NCBI GenBank assembly: GCA_021847345.1
Contig: JAJZTW010000027.1
Location: forward strand, 1 to 46,662
Direction of reading: 5' to 3'
Origin: Pseudomonadota bacterium
GTDB lineage: Bacteria > Pseudomonadota > Gammaproteobacteria > Burkholderiales > Burkholderiaceae_C
DNA length: 46,662 bases
This document shows, piece after piece, positions 35,618 to 42,463 of the stretch. Position numbers and translations under genes: made by a program. Each line of letters opens with the position of its first letter. Position 1 is the stretch's first letter. The notes beneath the pieces were generated by a model, which was not told where the DNA came from, ran no database searches, and worked only from the letters and a program-made list of their open reading frames with translations.

Positions 35618-37831
35618 ATGCAATCTCCCGACCAATTCGGCGCGACTCCCGACGTCCCGGAGCGCCGGCATTTCCTCAAGGCTTCCGCGCTTGCCGGAGG
35701 AGGTCTGCTGCTCGGGCTGTACCTGCCGGTGCAGGCGCGCGCCGGCCAACCGGCTGTCGCGCCCGCCAACCCGCTGGCCGAGGCCGGCGCGTTCTCCCCC
35801 AACGCCTACATCCGCGTGACCCCGGACAACCAGGTGACCCTGGTGGTCGACAAGTCGGAGATGGGCCAGGGCGTGATGACCTCGCTGCCCACGCTGCTGG
35901 CCGAGGAGATGGACGCCGACTGGTCCGCCGTGCACATCGAGCAGGCGGGGGCTCATGCCGCGTACAAGAACCCGCAGCTGGGCATGCAGGCCACCGGCGG
36001 CAGCACCAGCGTGCGCAGTTCGTGGCTGCCGCTGCGCCAGGCCGGAGCCACCGCGCGCGCTTTGCTGGTGCAGGCCGCGGCGCAGCGCTGGAAGGTCGAA
36101 CCGGGGGCGTGCAGCGTGTCCTCCGGCGTGGTGCGCGGTCCGGCCGGCCAGCAAGCCACCTTCGGCGAACTGGCCAGCGAGGCCGCACGCCTGCCGATGC
36201 CGAAGCAGGTGGCGCTGAAGCAGGCGCAGGATTTCCGGCTGGTGGGCCGGCCGCTGGCGCGCGTCGACGTTCCCGAGAAGACCACCGGCCAGGCCGTGTT
36301 CGGGCTCGACGTGCAGGCTCCCGGCATGCTCATCGCCAGCGTGGCCCAGCCGCCGGCCTTCGGTGCGCGCGTGCGCTCGGTCGACGACAGCGCCGCGCGC
36401 GCGCTCAAGGGCGTGCATTCGGTCGTGCGCACCAGCGACGGCGTGGCCGTGCTGGCCAGCGATTTCTGGACTGCGCGCAAGGGGCGCGATGCGCTGCGCA
36501 TCGACTGGGACCTGGGGCCCAACGCCGGGCTCGACGACGCCGCGATCGCCGCGATGTTCCGCAAGGCCGCCGAGCAGCCAGGTGCCACGGCGTGGAAGGT
36601 GGGCGAGGGCGAGGCCGCGCTGGCCCCGGCCGCCGCACGGCCCGGTGCGCGCATGCTGGAGGCCAGCTACTCGCTGCCTTTCCTGGCGCACGCCACGATG
36701 GAGCCGATGAACTGCACGGCGCATGTGCGCAAGGACCGCGTGGACATCTGGGGCCCCACCCAGGCGCAGACCCTGAACCAGATCGTCGCCGGCAGGATCA
36801 CCGGCCTGCCGCCGGAGGCGGTGCACGTGCACACGACCCTGCTGGGGGGAGGCTTCGGCAGGCGCTTCGAGCAGGACTTCGTGGCCCAGGCCGTCGAGCT
36901 GTCCAAGGCCACGGGCCGCCCGGTGAAGGTGGTGTGGACGCGCGAGGACGACACGCGTCACGATTTCTATCGCCCGGCCAACCTGCACCGCCTGCGCGCA
37001 GTGATCGATGGACACGGACGCCTGCAGGCGTGGGCTCACCAGATCGTCGGCCCGTCGATCTTCTCCCGCGTGTTCCCGCAGTATGTCAAGGACGGCATCG
37101 ACGACACGTCGGTGCAGGGCGCGGTCAAGCTGCCGTACGCGCTGCCCAATGCGCAGACCAACTACGTGATGTGCAACACGCCAGTGCCGGTGGGCTTCTG
37201 GCGCTCGGTCGGGCACTCGATCACCGCCTTCACGGTGGAGTCGTTCATGGACGAGCTCGCCCACGCCGCGCATGCCGACCCGTACGCGTTCCGGCGCGAA
37301 CTCCTGGTGCACGGCGGCGACGCGCGCGCGCTGGCGACGCTGGACCTGGCGGCGCGCGAGGCCGGCTGGGGCAAGCCGCTGCCGCAGGGGCACTACCACG
37401 GCATCGCCATGCACCACTCCTTCGGCACCTACGTCACCGAGGTGGCCGAGGTCTCGGTGAGCCCGCAGGGCGAGGTGCGCGTGCACCGGGTCACCTGCGC
37501 CGTCGACTGCGGCCACGTGATCAACCCCGACACGGTGCGCGCGCAGGTGCAGAGCGCCGTGGTGTACGGGCTGACGGCGGCGCTGCTCGACCGCATCACG
37601 CTGCGCTACGGAGGCGTGGTCGAGGGCAACTTCGACAAGTACCGCATGCTGCGCATCGACACCGCGCCGCGGGTCGACGTGCACATCGTGCCCAGCCACG
37701 AGGCTCCGGGAGGCATGGGCGAGCCGGGTACGCCGCCGATCGCGCCGGCCGTGGCCAACGCCGTGTTCGCGGCCACCGGCAAGCGCCTGCGGGAACTGCC
37801 CATCCGCCCCGGCGAGCTGCGCGCGAGCTGA
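35618..37831 (+). CDS. Molybdopterin-binding catalytic subunit (IorB-like), Tat-exported
   Basis: 737 residues. The N-terminus has a Tat motif [22 protein letters not shown] (R16-R17), so the holoenzyme is likely exported. Family segments include the N-terminal [26 protein letters not shown] (conserved GQG), [56 protein letters not shown] and the C-terminal [20 protein letters not shown], with [15 protein letters not shown] bearing the active Glu. Substrate may be an N-heterocycle or aldehyde; not determined. There is one base between it and the [2Fe-2S] gene. A good hairpin follows the stop. No XdhC-type maturation gene is in the window. Confidence 0.93.
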   Translation: MQSPDQFGATPDVPERRHFLKASALAGGGLLLGLYLPVQARAGQPAVAPANPLAEAGAFSPNAYIRVTPDNQVTLVVDKSEMGQGVMTSLPTLLAEEMDADWSAVHIEQAGAHAAYKNPQLGMQATGGSTSVRSSWLPLRQAGATARALLVQAAAQRWKVEPGACSVSSGVVRGPAGQQATFGELASEAARLPMPKQVALKQAQDFRLVGRPLARVDVPEKTTGQAVFGLDVQAPGMLIASVAQPPAFGARVRSVDDSAARALKGVHSVVRTSDGVAVLASDFWTARKGRDALRIDWDLGPNAGLDDAAIAAMFRKAAEQPGATAWKVGEGEAALAPAAARPGARMLEASYSLPFLAHATMEPMNCTAHVRKDRVDIWGPTQAQTLNQIVAGRITGLPPEAVHVHTTLLGGGFGRRFEQDFVAQAVELSKATGRPVKVVWTREDDTRHDFYRPANLHRLRAVIDGHGRLQAWAHQIVGPSIFSRVFPQYVKDGIDDTSVQGAVKLPYALPNAQTNYVMCNTPVPVGFWRSVGHSITAFTVESFMDELAHAAHADPYAFRRELLVHGGDARALATLDLAAREAGWGKPLPQGHYHGIAMHHSFGTYVTEVAEVSVSPQGEVRVHRVTCAVDCGHVINPDTVRAQVQSAVVYGLTAALLDRITLRYGGVVEGNFDKYRMLRIDTAPRVDVHIVPSHEAPGGMGEPGTPPIAPAVANAVFAATGKRLRELPIRPGELRAS

Positions 37832-37837
37832 GCGCGG

Positions 37838-37864
37838 GGCCCTGGCGTTGCGCTCGCCAGGGCC
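37838..37864 (+). terminator. Terminator of the IorAB-like operon
   Basis: GGCCCTGGCG (37838-37847) pairs with CGCCAGGGCC (37855-37864), a perfect 10-bp stem with a 7-nt loop, seven bases after the TGA, followed by TTGAAAA. A rho-independent terminator is likely though the T-run is short. Confidence 0.7.
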
Positions 37865-37967
37865 TTGAAAACCCTCGGAATGGACGTATCTGAGGGCCAG
37901 GAGCGTGGGCGGCTGGGGGAGCCCGCCGCCACCCACGCTCGCAGTCGATTTCCTGTCCTGCATCGTC

Positions 37968-38315
37968 ATGCCACAATCCCAAGCTTCCGCCCAGGGCCTG
38001 CTGTGTCTGCCGCCGCAGCTGCACGGACTGGCCGCGCTGGCCTCGCTGCTCGAGCGCATCGAGCAGGGAAAGGCCCGTCCCGATGCCTCTCAGTACCGGC
38101 TTCTCGTCGAGCGAATTCGCGAGCAGCTGGACCAGCTCCCGATGGAGCCGGCGCTGAGCGCGCTGCTCGACGCGTTTCCGGCTGCCGCCGAGGTCTACGA
38201 GAACCTGCGCTACGACCGCGCAGGCCTGTGCCGCACCGCGCTGGACCGCTCGGTGGCCAGCGAGCGCCTGGCGCGCGATGCGCTGCGGCGGGCGGCTGGG
38301 AGCGTGGGCGGCTGA
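37968..38315 (+). CDS. Hypothetical helical cytoplasmic protein
   Basis: 115 residues, MPQSQASAQGLLCLPPQLHGLAALASLLERIEQGK. Predicted mainly helical, with no membrane segment, signal or metal motif. Two regularly spaced leucine-rich stretches (LVERIREQLDQLPMEPALSALLDAFPAAAEVYENL) suggest a small helix bundle or dimerisation module. The frame stays open upstream to 37905 but the ATG at 37968 starts the conserved-looking part. Its short gap before the operator at 38325 means it may be separate from the YeeE pair. Confidence 0.6.
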   Translation: MPQSQASAQGLLCLPPQLHGLAALASLLERIEQGKARPDASQYRLLVERIREQLDQLPMEPALSALLDAFPAAAEVYENLRYDRAGLCRTALDRSVASERLARDALRRAAGSVGG

Positions 38316-38324
38316 GCGCGGCCC

Positions 38325-38358
38325 ATACTCGTATAAATACGGATACCTGTATAAGTAT
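38325..38358 (+). promoter_or_regulatory. AT-rich operator-like array upstream of the YeeE/YedE pair
   Basis: Six ATAC/GTAT tetramers every six bases: ATAC 38325, GTAT 38331, ATAC 38337, ATAC 38343, GTAT 38349, GTAT 38355. The last four (38337-38358) form a palindrome ATACnnATACnnGTATnnGTAT. TATAAG at 38350 fits a -10 element. The AT-rich block is a striking exception to the local composition, sits 80 bp before the YeeE-like ATG, and suits an ArsR/BigR-type repressor site; no such repressor is adjacent, so the regulator is inferred. Confidence 0.6.
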
Positions 38359-38437
38359 CAACGCAGCCACAATTCCCCCAGTCCATCGCGCGTTTCCGCG
38401 CGTTGCGCACGGATCCACGCTACCCCGGGGGAACTGC

Positions 38438-38884
38438 ATGGCGTCGATGATCGAGTTTTCCCAGGTGCATGTCGTCGCAGCGCTGGTCGGCGGGGTGTTG
38501 ATCGGAAGCGCCGCCGGAGCGCTGGCCCTGGGCGCGGGCAAGGTCATGGGCTGCAGCGGCATCGTCGGTGCCCTGCTGCACGACATGTTCCACGGCGACA
38601 ATCCGCAGGCCTGGCGCGCCTGGTTCATGGGCGGCGCGCTGCTCGGCGGCGCGCTGTGGCTGATGGTGCGCGGACCGTTCCCGGGCGCCACCCACGCGCT
38701 GCCGGGGGCCTGGATCGTTCCCGCCGGGCTGCTCACGGGATTCGGCACCCGGCTGGGGTCGGGTTGCACCAGCGGGCATGGGGTCTGCGGCATTCCGCGC
38801 CTGTCGGCGCGCTCGTTGGTGGCTGTGGCGCTGTTCATGGGCAGTGGCATGCTCACCGTCTATCTGCGCAGGCACCTGGGGTGA
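38438..38884 (+). CDS. YeeE/YedE-family sulfur transport protein, first half
   Basis: 148 residues, about four membrane helices. Starts MASMIEFSQVHVVAALVGGVLIG. Conserved Cys positions are C39 in KVMGCSGI and the GSGCTSGHGVCGIPRLS motif (C110, C117), typical for the PmpA-type half of YeeE/YedE transporters, which move thiosulfate or similar reduced-sulfur species. The partner gene begins five bases after the stop. Control is likely by the operator-like array upstream. Confidence 0.88.
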   Translation: MASMIEFSQVHVVAALVGGVLIGSAAGALALGAGKVMGCSGIVGALLHDMFHGDNPQAWRAWFMGGALLGGALWLMVRGPFPGATHALPGAWIVPAGLLTGFGTRLGSGCTSGHGVCGIPRLSARSLVAVALFMGSGMLTVYLRRHLG

Positions 38885-38889
38885 GCAGC

Positions 38890-39354
38890 ATGAGCAAGCG
38901 CGCGACCAATCTGCTGGCCATGGGCTGTGGCATGCTGTTCGGCACCGGCCTGATGGTGTCCGGCATGGCCGATCCCCGGCGGGTGCTGGGCTTTCTCGAC
39001 GTGGCCGCGCGCTGGGATCCGACGCTGTTGCTGGTCATGGGCGGGGCGGTCGCCACCGCGCTGGTGCCGGTGCGCTTGGCCATGCGCCGCAAGCACGCGC
39101 TTCTGGGCGGCATGGTCGAGTTCCCGAGTCTGCGCGACATCACCGCCAGGCTCGTGCTCGGCAGCGTGATGTTCGGTGTCGGTTGGGGCCTGTGCGGCGT
39201 GTGCCCGGGCCCGGCGTGGTTGAACCTGCTCAGTCTTCGAGCCGACCGCTGGGAGTTCTTCGGCTGCATGCTCGCCGGCATGGTGCTGTTCGATCTGTGG
39301 CACCGGCGCAGCGCCGCAGTCGCCAGGCGCCGCGTGGCGGCAACGGCGCGCTGA
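38890..39354 (+). CDS. YeeE/YedE-family sulfur transport protein, second half
   Basis: 154 residues, about four helices, starting MSKRATNLLAMGCGMLFGTGLMVSGMADPRRVLGFLD. The signature GWGLCGVCPGPAWLNL (C102, C105) marks the PmpB-type partner of the upstream gene. Together the two halves correspond to one full-length YeeE. A C-terminal basic tail (RRSAAVARRRVAATAR) ends the protein. It is likely to import sulfur-containing ions or participate in sulfide detoxification, as in PmpAB/BigR operons; here no sulfur-transferase gene is adjacent. Confidence 0.88.
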   Translation: MSKRATNLLAMGCGMLFGTGLMVSGMADPRRVLGFLDVAARWDPTLLLVMGGAVATALVPVRLAMRRKHALLGGMVEFPSLRDITARLVLGSVMFGVGWGLCGVCPGPAWLNLLSLRADRWEFFGCMLAGMVLFDLWHRRSAAVARRRVAATAR

Positions 39355-39425
39355 TCCGCCCGCGGCTGGCCGAACCCTTGATTCCACGGGGTTGCGCGTC
39401 GGCGCGTTGCGGCGAGAATCGGCGC

Positions 39426-40703
39426 ATGAACCTGAGCATCGCCGAACCTCTGGGCTGGGTGGCCGCGCTGGCCGCCGGCCTGCTGATCGGAATCGAGCGC
39501 GAACGCAGCCACCCGGACGAGCAGTCCAGCGCCGGGGTGCGCAGTTTCGCGCTTGCCGCGCTGGCCGGCGCGGTCGCCGAGCGCTTCGGCTCGGCGACGC
39601 TGGTGGCCGCGCTGCTCGCCGTCGGCGCGCTGGCGGTCGCCGGATACCTGCGCACGCGCGACAAGGATCCGGGCATCACGACCGAACTGGCGCTGTTGCT
39701 CAGCCTGCTGCTGGGGGCGCTGGCGATGCGCGAGCCTGCGCTGGCCTCCGCGCTGTCCGTGCTGGCGGTGGCGCTGCTGGCGGCCAAGGCGCGCCTGCAT
39801 GGTTTCGTTCGCCGCGTGCTCAGCGAGCAGGAACTGCAGCATGGCCTGCTGCTCGCAGCGTCCGTGCTGGTGGTGCTGCCGCTGCTGCCCAACCGAGCGC
39901 TGGCCGGACTCGGCGGGCTCAACCCCCATGTGCTGTGGACCCTGGCCGTGCTGCTGATGAGCATCCAGAGCATGGGGCACATCGCGTTGCGCTGGCTCGG
40001 CCCGGCGCGCGGCCTGGCCTTGACCGGCCTGTTCGGCGGTTTCGTCTCCAGCACGGCCAGCATCGCGGCGATGGCCCAGCGCGCGCGCGAGCATCCGTCC
40101 TGGTTCCTGGCCTGCCTGGCAGGGGCGCTGTGGTCCAACGTGGCGACCGTGGTGCAACTCGGAGTCATGGCCTCCGTCGTGTCTCCCGGGCTGTGGCGCT
40201 GGCTGGCCCCGGCCCTCGTGCTGACCGGGGCGGTGAGCCTGGGGGCCGGTTGGTGGAGCGCGCGCGCCGCGCGGGGCGGTGGCGGCGAGGCGCCGCCGCC
40301 GCTGGGCATGGCCGGCGAGCCCTTCAGCCCGCGTGCCGCGCTGGTGTTCGCGGCCGCGGTCGGCGTGGTGCTGTTCGTCGCCGAGATGGCCCATCGCAGC
40401 TACGGCAGCCGCGGCGTGCTGGTGGCCACCGTGCTGGCCGGCTTCGCCGACGCCCATGCCTCGGCGGTCTCGGCCATGCAGTTGCATGCCAGCGGCGCGC
40501 TCGCATCGGGTTTCGCGGCGATATGCATCGGCGGCGCATTCAGTGCGAATGCGCTCAGCAAGGTGGTGGCTGCGGCTTCCGGCGGTTCGGCGCGATTCAC
40601 GCGCCTGCAGGCCGTGACCCAGGTGGGCCTGGTCGGCGCCTTCTGGGGCGGCCTGGCCGTGGCTTCGTGGCTGCAGCCACTATTGACACGCATCGCGCCT
40701 TGA
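39426..40703 (+). CDS. MgtC/DUF4010-type integral membrane protein
   Basis: 425 residues, about 12 membrane helices. The N-terminal stretch LGWVAALAAGLLIGIERERSH followed by AGVRSFALAALAGAV is the MgtC-like domain, and the second half (ALVFAAAVGVVLFVAEMAHRSYGSRGVLVATVLAGFADAHASAVSA) is the DUF4010 part. MgtC-like proteins affect magnesium and ATP homeostasis; the full-length type is of unknown function. It stands alone, with the tRNA promoter beginning in its last codons. ATG at 39426, no strong ribosome site. Confidence 0.88.
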   Translation: MNLSIAEPLGWVAALAAGLLIGIERERSHPDEQSSAGVRSFALAALAGAVAERFGSATLVAALLAVGALAVAGYLRTRDKDPGITTELALLLSLLLGALAMREPALASALSVLAVALLAAKARLHGFVRRVLSEQELQHGLLLAASVLVVLPLLPNRALAGLGGLNPHVLWTLAVLLMSIQSMGHIALRWLGPARGLALTGLFGGFVSSTASIAAMAQRAREHPSWFLACLAGALWSNVATVVQLGVMASVVSPGLWRWLAPALVLTGAVSLGAGWWSARAARGGGGEAPPPLGMAGEPFSPRAALVFAAAVGVVLFVAEMAHRSYGSRGVLVATVLAGFADAHASAVSAMQLHASGALASGFAAICIGGAFSANALSKVVAAASGGSARFTRLQAVTQVGLVGAFWGGLAVASWLQPLLTRIAP

Positions 40704-40710
40704 CGCAAAA
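40682..40710 (+). promoter_or_regulatory. Sigma-70-type promoter of the tRNA-Asp gene
   Basis: TTGACA at 40682-40687, 17-bp spacer, CAAAAT at 40705-40710. The -35 hexamer lies inside the end of the DUF4010 gene. Start of transcription would be near 40717, about 60 bases before the mature tRNA. Confidence 0.75.
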
Positions 40711-40776
40711 TGCTTGCTTTCGCCTGACGCGCTTTGCACGTTTGGGCGCAAGGCAGTCGAACAAGCAGCAAAGCAA

Positions 40777-40853
40777 GGAGTGGTAGTTCAGTTGGTTAGA
40801 ATACCGGCCTGTCACGCCGGGGGTCGCGGGTTCGAGTCCCGTCCACTCCGCCA
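40777..40853 (+). tRNA. tRNA-Asp (anticodon GTC)
   Basis: 77 nt with a full cloverleaf: acceptor GGAGTGG/CCACTCC, D-arm with AGTTGGTTAGA, anticodon stem CCGGC/GCCGG around CTGTCAC (anticodon GTC), T-arm CGGGTTCGAGTCCCG, discriminator G and an encoded CCA. It reads Asp codons GAC/GAU. A promoter at 40682 and a GNRA-capped terminator at 40861 define a single-gene unit. Apparent protein frames antisense to it are artefacts. Confidence 0.97.
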
Positions 40854-40860
40854 AGATTCG

Positions 40861-40886
40861 CAAATGCCCGCGCAAGCGGGCATTTG
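40861..40886 (+). terminator. Terminator of tRNA-Asp
   Basis: CAAATGCCCGC (40861-40871) pairs with GCGGGCATTTG (40876-40886) around a GCAA tetraloop; it ends in CACTTT. Starts seven bases after the CCA. Confidence 0.85.
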
Positions 40887-40893
40887 CACTTTG

Positions 40894-41000
40894 GGAGTGG
40901 AGCGAGGTCCCTGCGGACCTCGCGGGCGGGGCGAGAAGGGCGCGCCATGCTTGGCGCGCAGCGGCCTGCAGCATGTAGGCGAGTCCCGTCCACTCCGCCA
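40894..41000 (+). other. tRNA-Asp-like element with substituted interior
   Basis: 107 nt beginning GGAGTGG (40894-40900) and ending CCACTCC-G-CCA (40990-41000), the same acceptor stem, discriminator and CCA as the true tRNA-Asp just upstream. The last 20 nt are identical to that tRNA. The interior is unrelated but forms three perfect or near-perfect hairpins: 9 bp (40902-40910 with 40915-40923, loop CTGC), 8 bp (40940-40947 with 40952-40959, loop TGCT) and 6 bp with one G-U (40964-40969 with 40975-40980, loop AGCAT). It has no Asp anticodon arm. Could be a decayed tRNA duplicate with an inserted segment, or a functional tRNA-like RNA. It has its own terminator at 41009. Confidence 0.6.
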
Positions 41001-41008
41001 GAATTCGC

Positions 41009-41032
41009 AAATGCCCGCGCAAGCGGGCATTT
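41009..41032 (+). terminator. Second copy of the tRNA terminator
   Basis: AAATGCCCGC (41009-41018) pairs with GCGGGCATTT (41023-41032) around GCAA, followed by TCATTTGT; the T-rich tail is better than in the first copy. Confidence 0.8.
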
Positions 41033-41119
41033 TCATTTGTGCCGCGCAGCCGGCATCTCGCTGGCCCTGCTCGCGAGGACGAAAAGGGGATAAGGGCGAC
41101 GCATTTCTCGCGCCGAACC

Positions 41120-41137
41120 TCGTTACGAGCGTAACGA
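41120..41137. promoter_or_regulatory. Small inverted repeat in the 41033-41390 gene-free region
   Basis: TCGTTAC (41120-41126) pairs with GTAACGA (41131-41137) over GAGC. The surrounding 41033-41390 region is more AT-rich than the rest and holds no protein frame that looks real; apart from this repeat I see nothing else in it. Possible operator site, low certainty. Confidence 0.35.
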
Positions 41138-41390
41138 AAGGTGAAAATCGGTTCCAAAACGATCGCATCCTTGCTTTGTTCTGTCGAATATTCGTCAGCA
41201 TGGTTGACGCAACCGATTCGACGGGTATTCCGTAAATCATCATCCGGAATCCGTGCCGCGCCTGCGGCCGTCGCCAACGCCGGTTTTCGGGGGCTCCCGA
41301 GTGCGCGCCGTCGACGGTGTGTTACTGGCGTCGACGCACCCCCTGGGATCGGGGGGTGGCCCACCGGACTGTCTCCGGGTTAACGTTTGA

Positions 41391-41418
41391 TTGACACCTC
41401 CGTAATGGCGCCTAGTCT
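41391..41418 (+). promoter_or_regulatory. Probable promoter of the SapC/adhesin unit
   Basis: TTGACA (41391-41396), 16-bp spacer, TAGTCT (41413-41418). Start would be near 41425, giving a 64-base leader before the SapC ATG at 41489. The -35 is perfect, the -10 moderate. Confidence 0.55.
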
Positions 41419-41488
41419 GGAGGGACGCCCTCGCGATTCGCGCGTGCATGCGCCGGGTCGTATTTGCAAGATCCTTCTCGGGGCTGGC

Positions 41489-42361
41489 ATGGAGCCGAAT
41501 CCGCTGTTTTACAAATCGGTGGTCCCATTGAATCGGGATCGCCATCGGGACTGGACGATGCTCGATGCCGAGAACCGGTACGGCTTCGCCCGGGATACCC
41601 ACGTGATCCCGGCCGTGGTCGACGAGTTCGCCGCCGCGCTGGCCCATCTGCCGATCGTGTTCGCGCCGTCGAAGCCTTATCCGACCACAGTATTCCTCGT
41701 CGGCGTCAGGCCTTCGCGCAACCTGCTGGTGGACGACGACGGTCGCTGGAAGGGCGCCTACGTTCCGGCCTTCCTGCGGCGCTACCCGTTCATGCGCGGC
41801 GAAGTCGCCGGTGGCAACGCTGTCACCTGCATCGACGAGCACAGCGAACTGCTCGGCCGCTCCGCCGGCCAGCGCCTGTTCGACGCCGACGGCAAGGAGA
41901 CCGCGCTGCTGCGCAGCACCATCGACCTGGTCGACAAGTATTTCGTCGCAGCCAAGCGCACCGACGCCTTCCTGGCGGCGATCCACGAATTGCAGTTGCT
42001 GCGCCAGGTCACCATCGAAACCAGTATCGGCCAGGCGAGCAGCTCGGTGATCCACGGTTTCATGACCGTCGACGAACAAAGACTCGCCAAGCTGGGCGCG
42101 GACGCGCTGCTGAGGCTTCGCGACGACGGATTCCTGGCGCCGATCTACGCGCATCTTTTCAGCCTGCGCTCGGTCGACCTCCTGCGCAAGGCCCTGGTCG
42201 AGGCCGCCGGCGAGGCGGAGATCGATGGGACCAAGGGCGCCGTGGACGGCGACGCGGGCGAGCAGGGGCAGGCGCGGGCGCACGGCGCGGCCCGCGAGCC
42301 CGGGCGGCGCGACGCGGATGGATCGCGCACAGCGGCGCTCGATGCCGCGGGCGGTTCCTGA
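41489..42361 (+). CDS. SapC-family protein
   Basis: 290 residues from MEPNPLFYKSVVPLNRDRHRDW; the frame is open to 41387 but the upstream part is promoter DNA. The core, AENRYGFARDTHVIPAVVDEFAAALAHLPIVFAPS, followed by PTTVFLVGVRPSRNL, WKGAYVPAFLRRYPFM, CIDEHSELL and GQRLFDADGKET, is the SapC family pattern (named from Campylobacter S-layer-associated genes). Molecular role unknown; no signal peptide or membrane segment. About 60 C-terminal residues (DGTKGAVDGDAGEQGQARA...) are low-complexity. It is 102 bp upstream of the giant adhesin, same strand, and probably assists its surface display or modification; this is inference. Confidence 0.85.
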   Translation: MEPNPLFYKSVVPLNRDRHRDWTMLDAENRYGFARDTHVIPAVVDEFAAALAHLPIVFAPSKPYPTTVFLVGVRPSRNLLVDDDGRWKGAYVPAFLRRYPFMRGEVAGGNAVTCIDEHSELLGRSAGQRLFDADGKETALLRSTIDLVDKYFVAAKRTDAFLAAIHELQLLRQVTIETSIGQASSSVIHGFMTVDEQRLAKLGADALLRLRDDGFLAPIYAHLFSLRSVDLLRKALVEAAGEAEIDGTKGAVDGDAGEQGQARAHGAAREPGRRDADGSRTAALDAAGGS

Positions 42362-42463
42362 ACCCATTCGAACAACACGGCATCCGACCGCGGCGGAGTT
42401 CGCGGCGGAGCAGGCGCACAGACCCCGGGCGGCGTGAGATCCCGGGAGAAGGGGGGAGACACC

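Larger units (their letters stand above)
40834..41032. repeat. Direct repeat of tRNA-Asp 3' end plus terminator (52 bp, 147-bp period)
   Basis: Copy 1 is 40834-40885 and copy 2 is 40981-41032, identical at 50 of 52 positions (AG versus GA just after the CCA). Each holds the T-arm 3' half, acceptor 3' strand, CCA and the terminator stem. The second copy ends the tRNA-like element at 40894-41000. Such a duplicated tRNA 3' end is also what an integrase attachment pair leaves; no integrase is present. Confidence 0.85.

Noticed and set aside
40834-41032. Second functional tRNA gene
   Set aside because: No anticodon arm or D arm remains; only the acceptor and 3' end match, so it is reported as a tRNA-like element instead.
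40812-41243. 143-residue minus-strand frame with RSGRDSNPRP-type peptide
   Set aside because: Classic artefact of reading antisense through a tRNA gene; the peptide repeats because the tRNA 3' end is duplicated.
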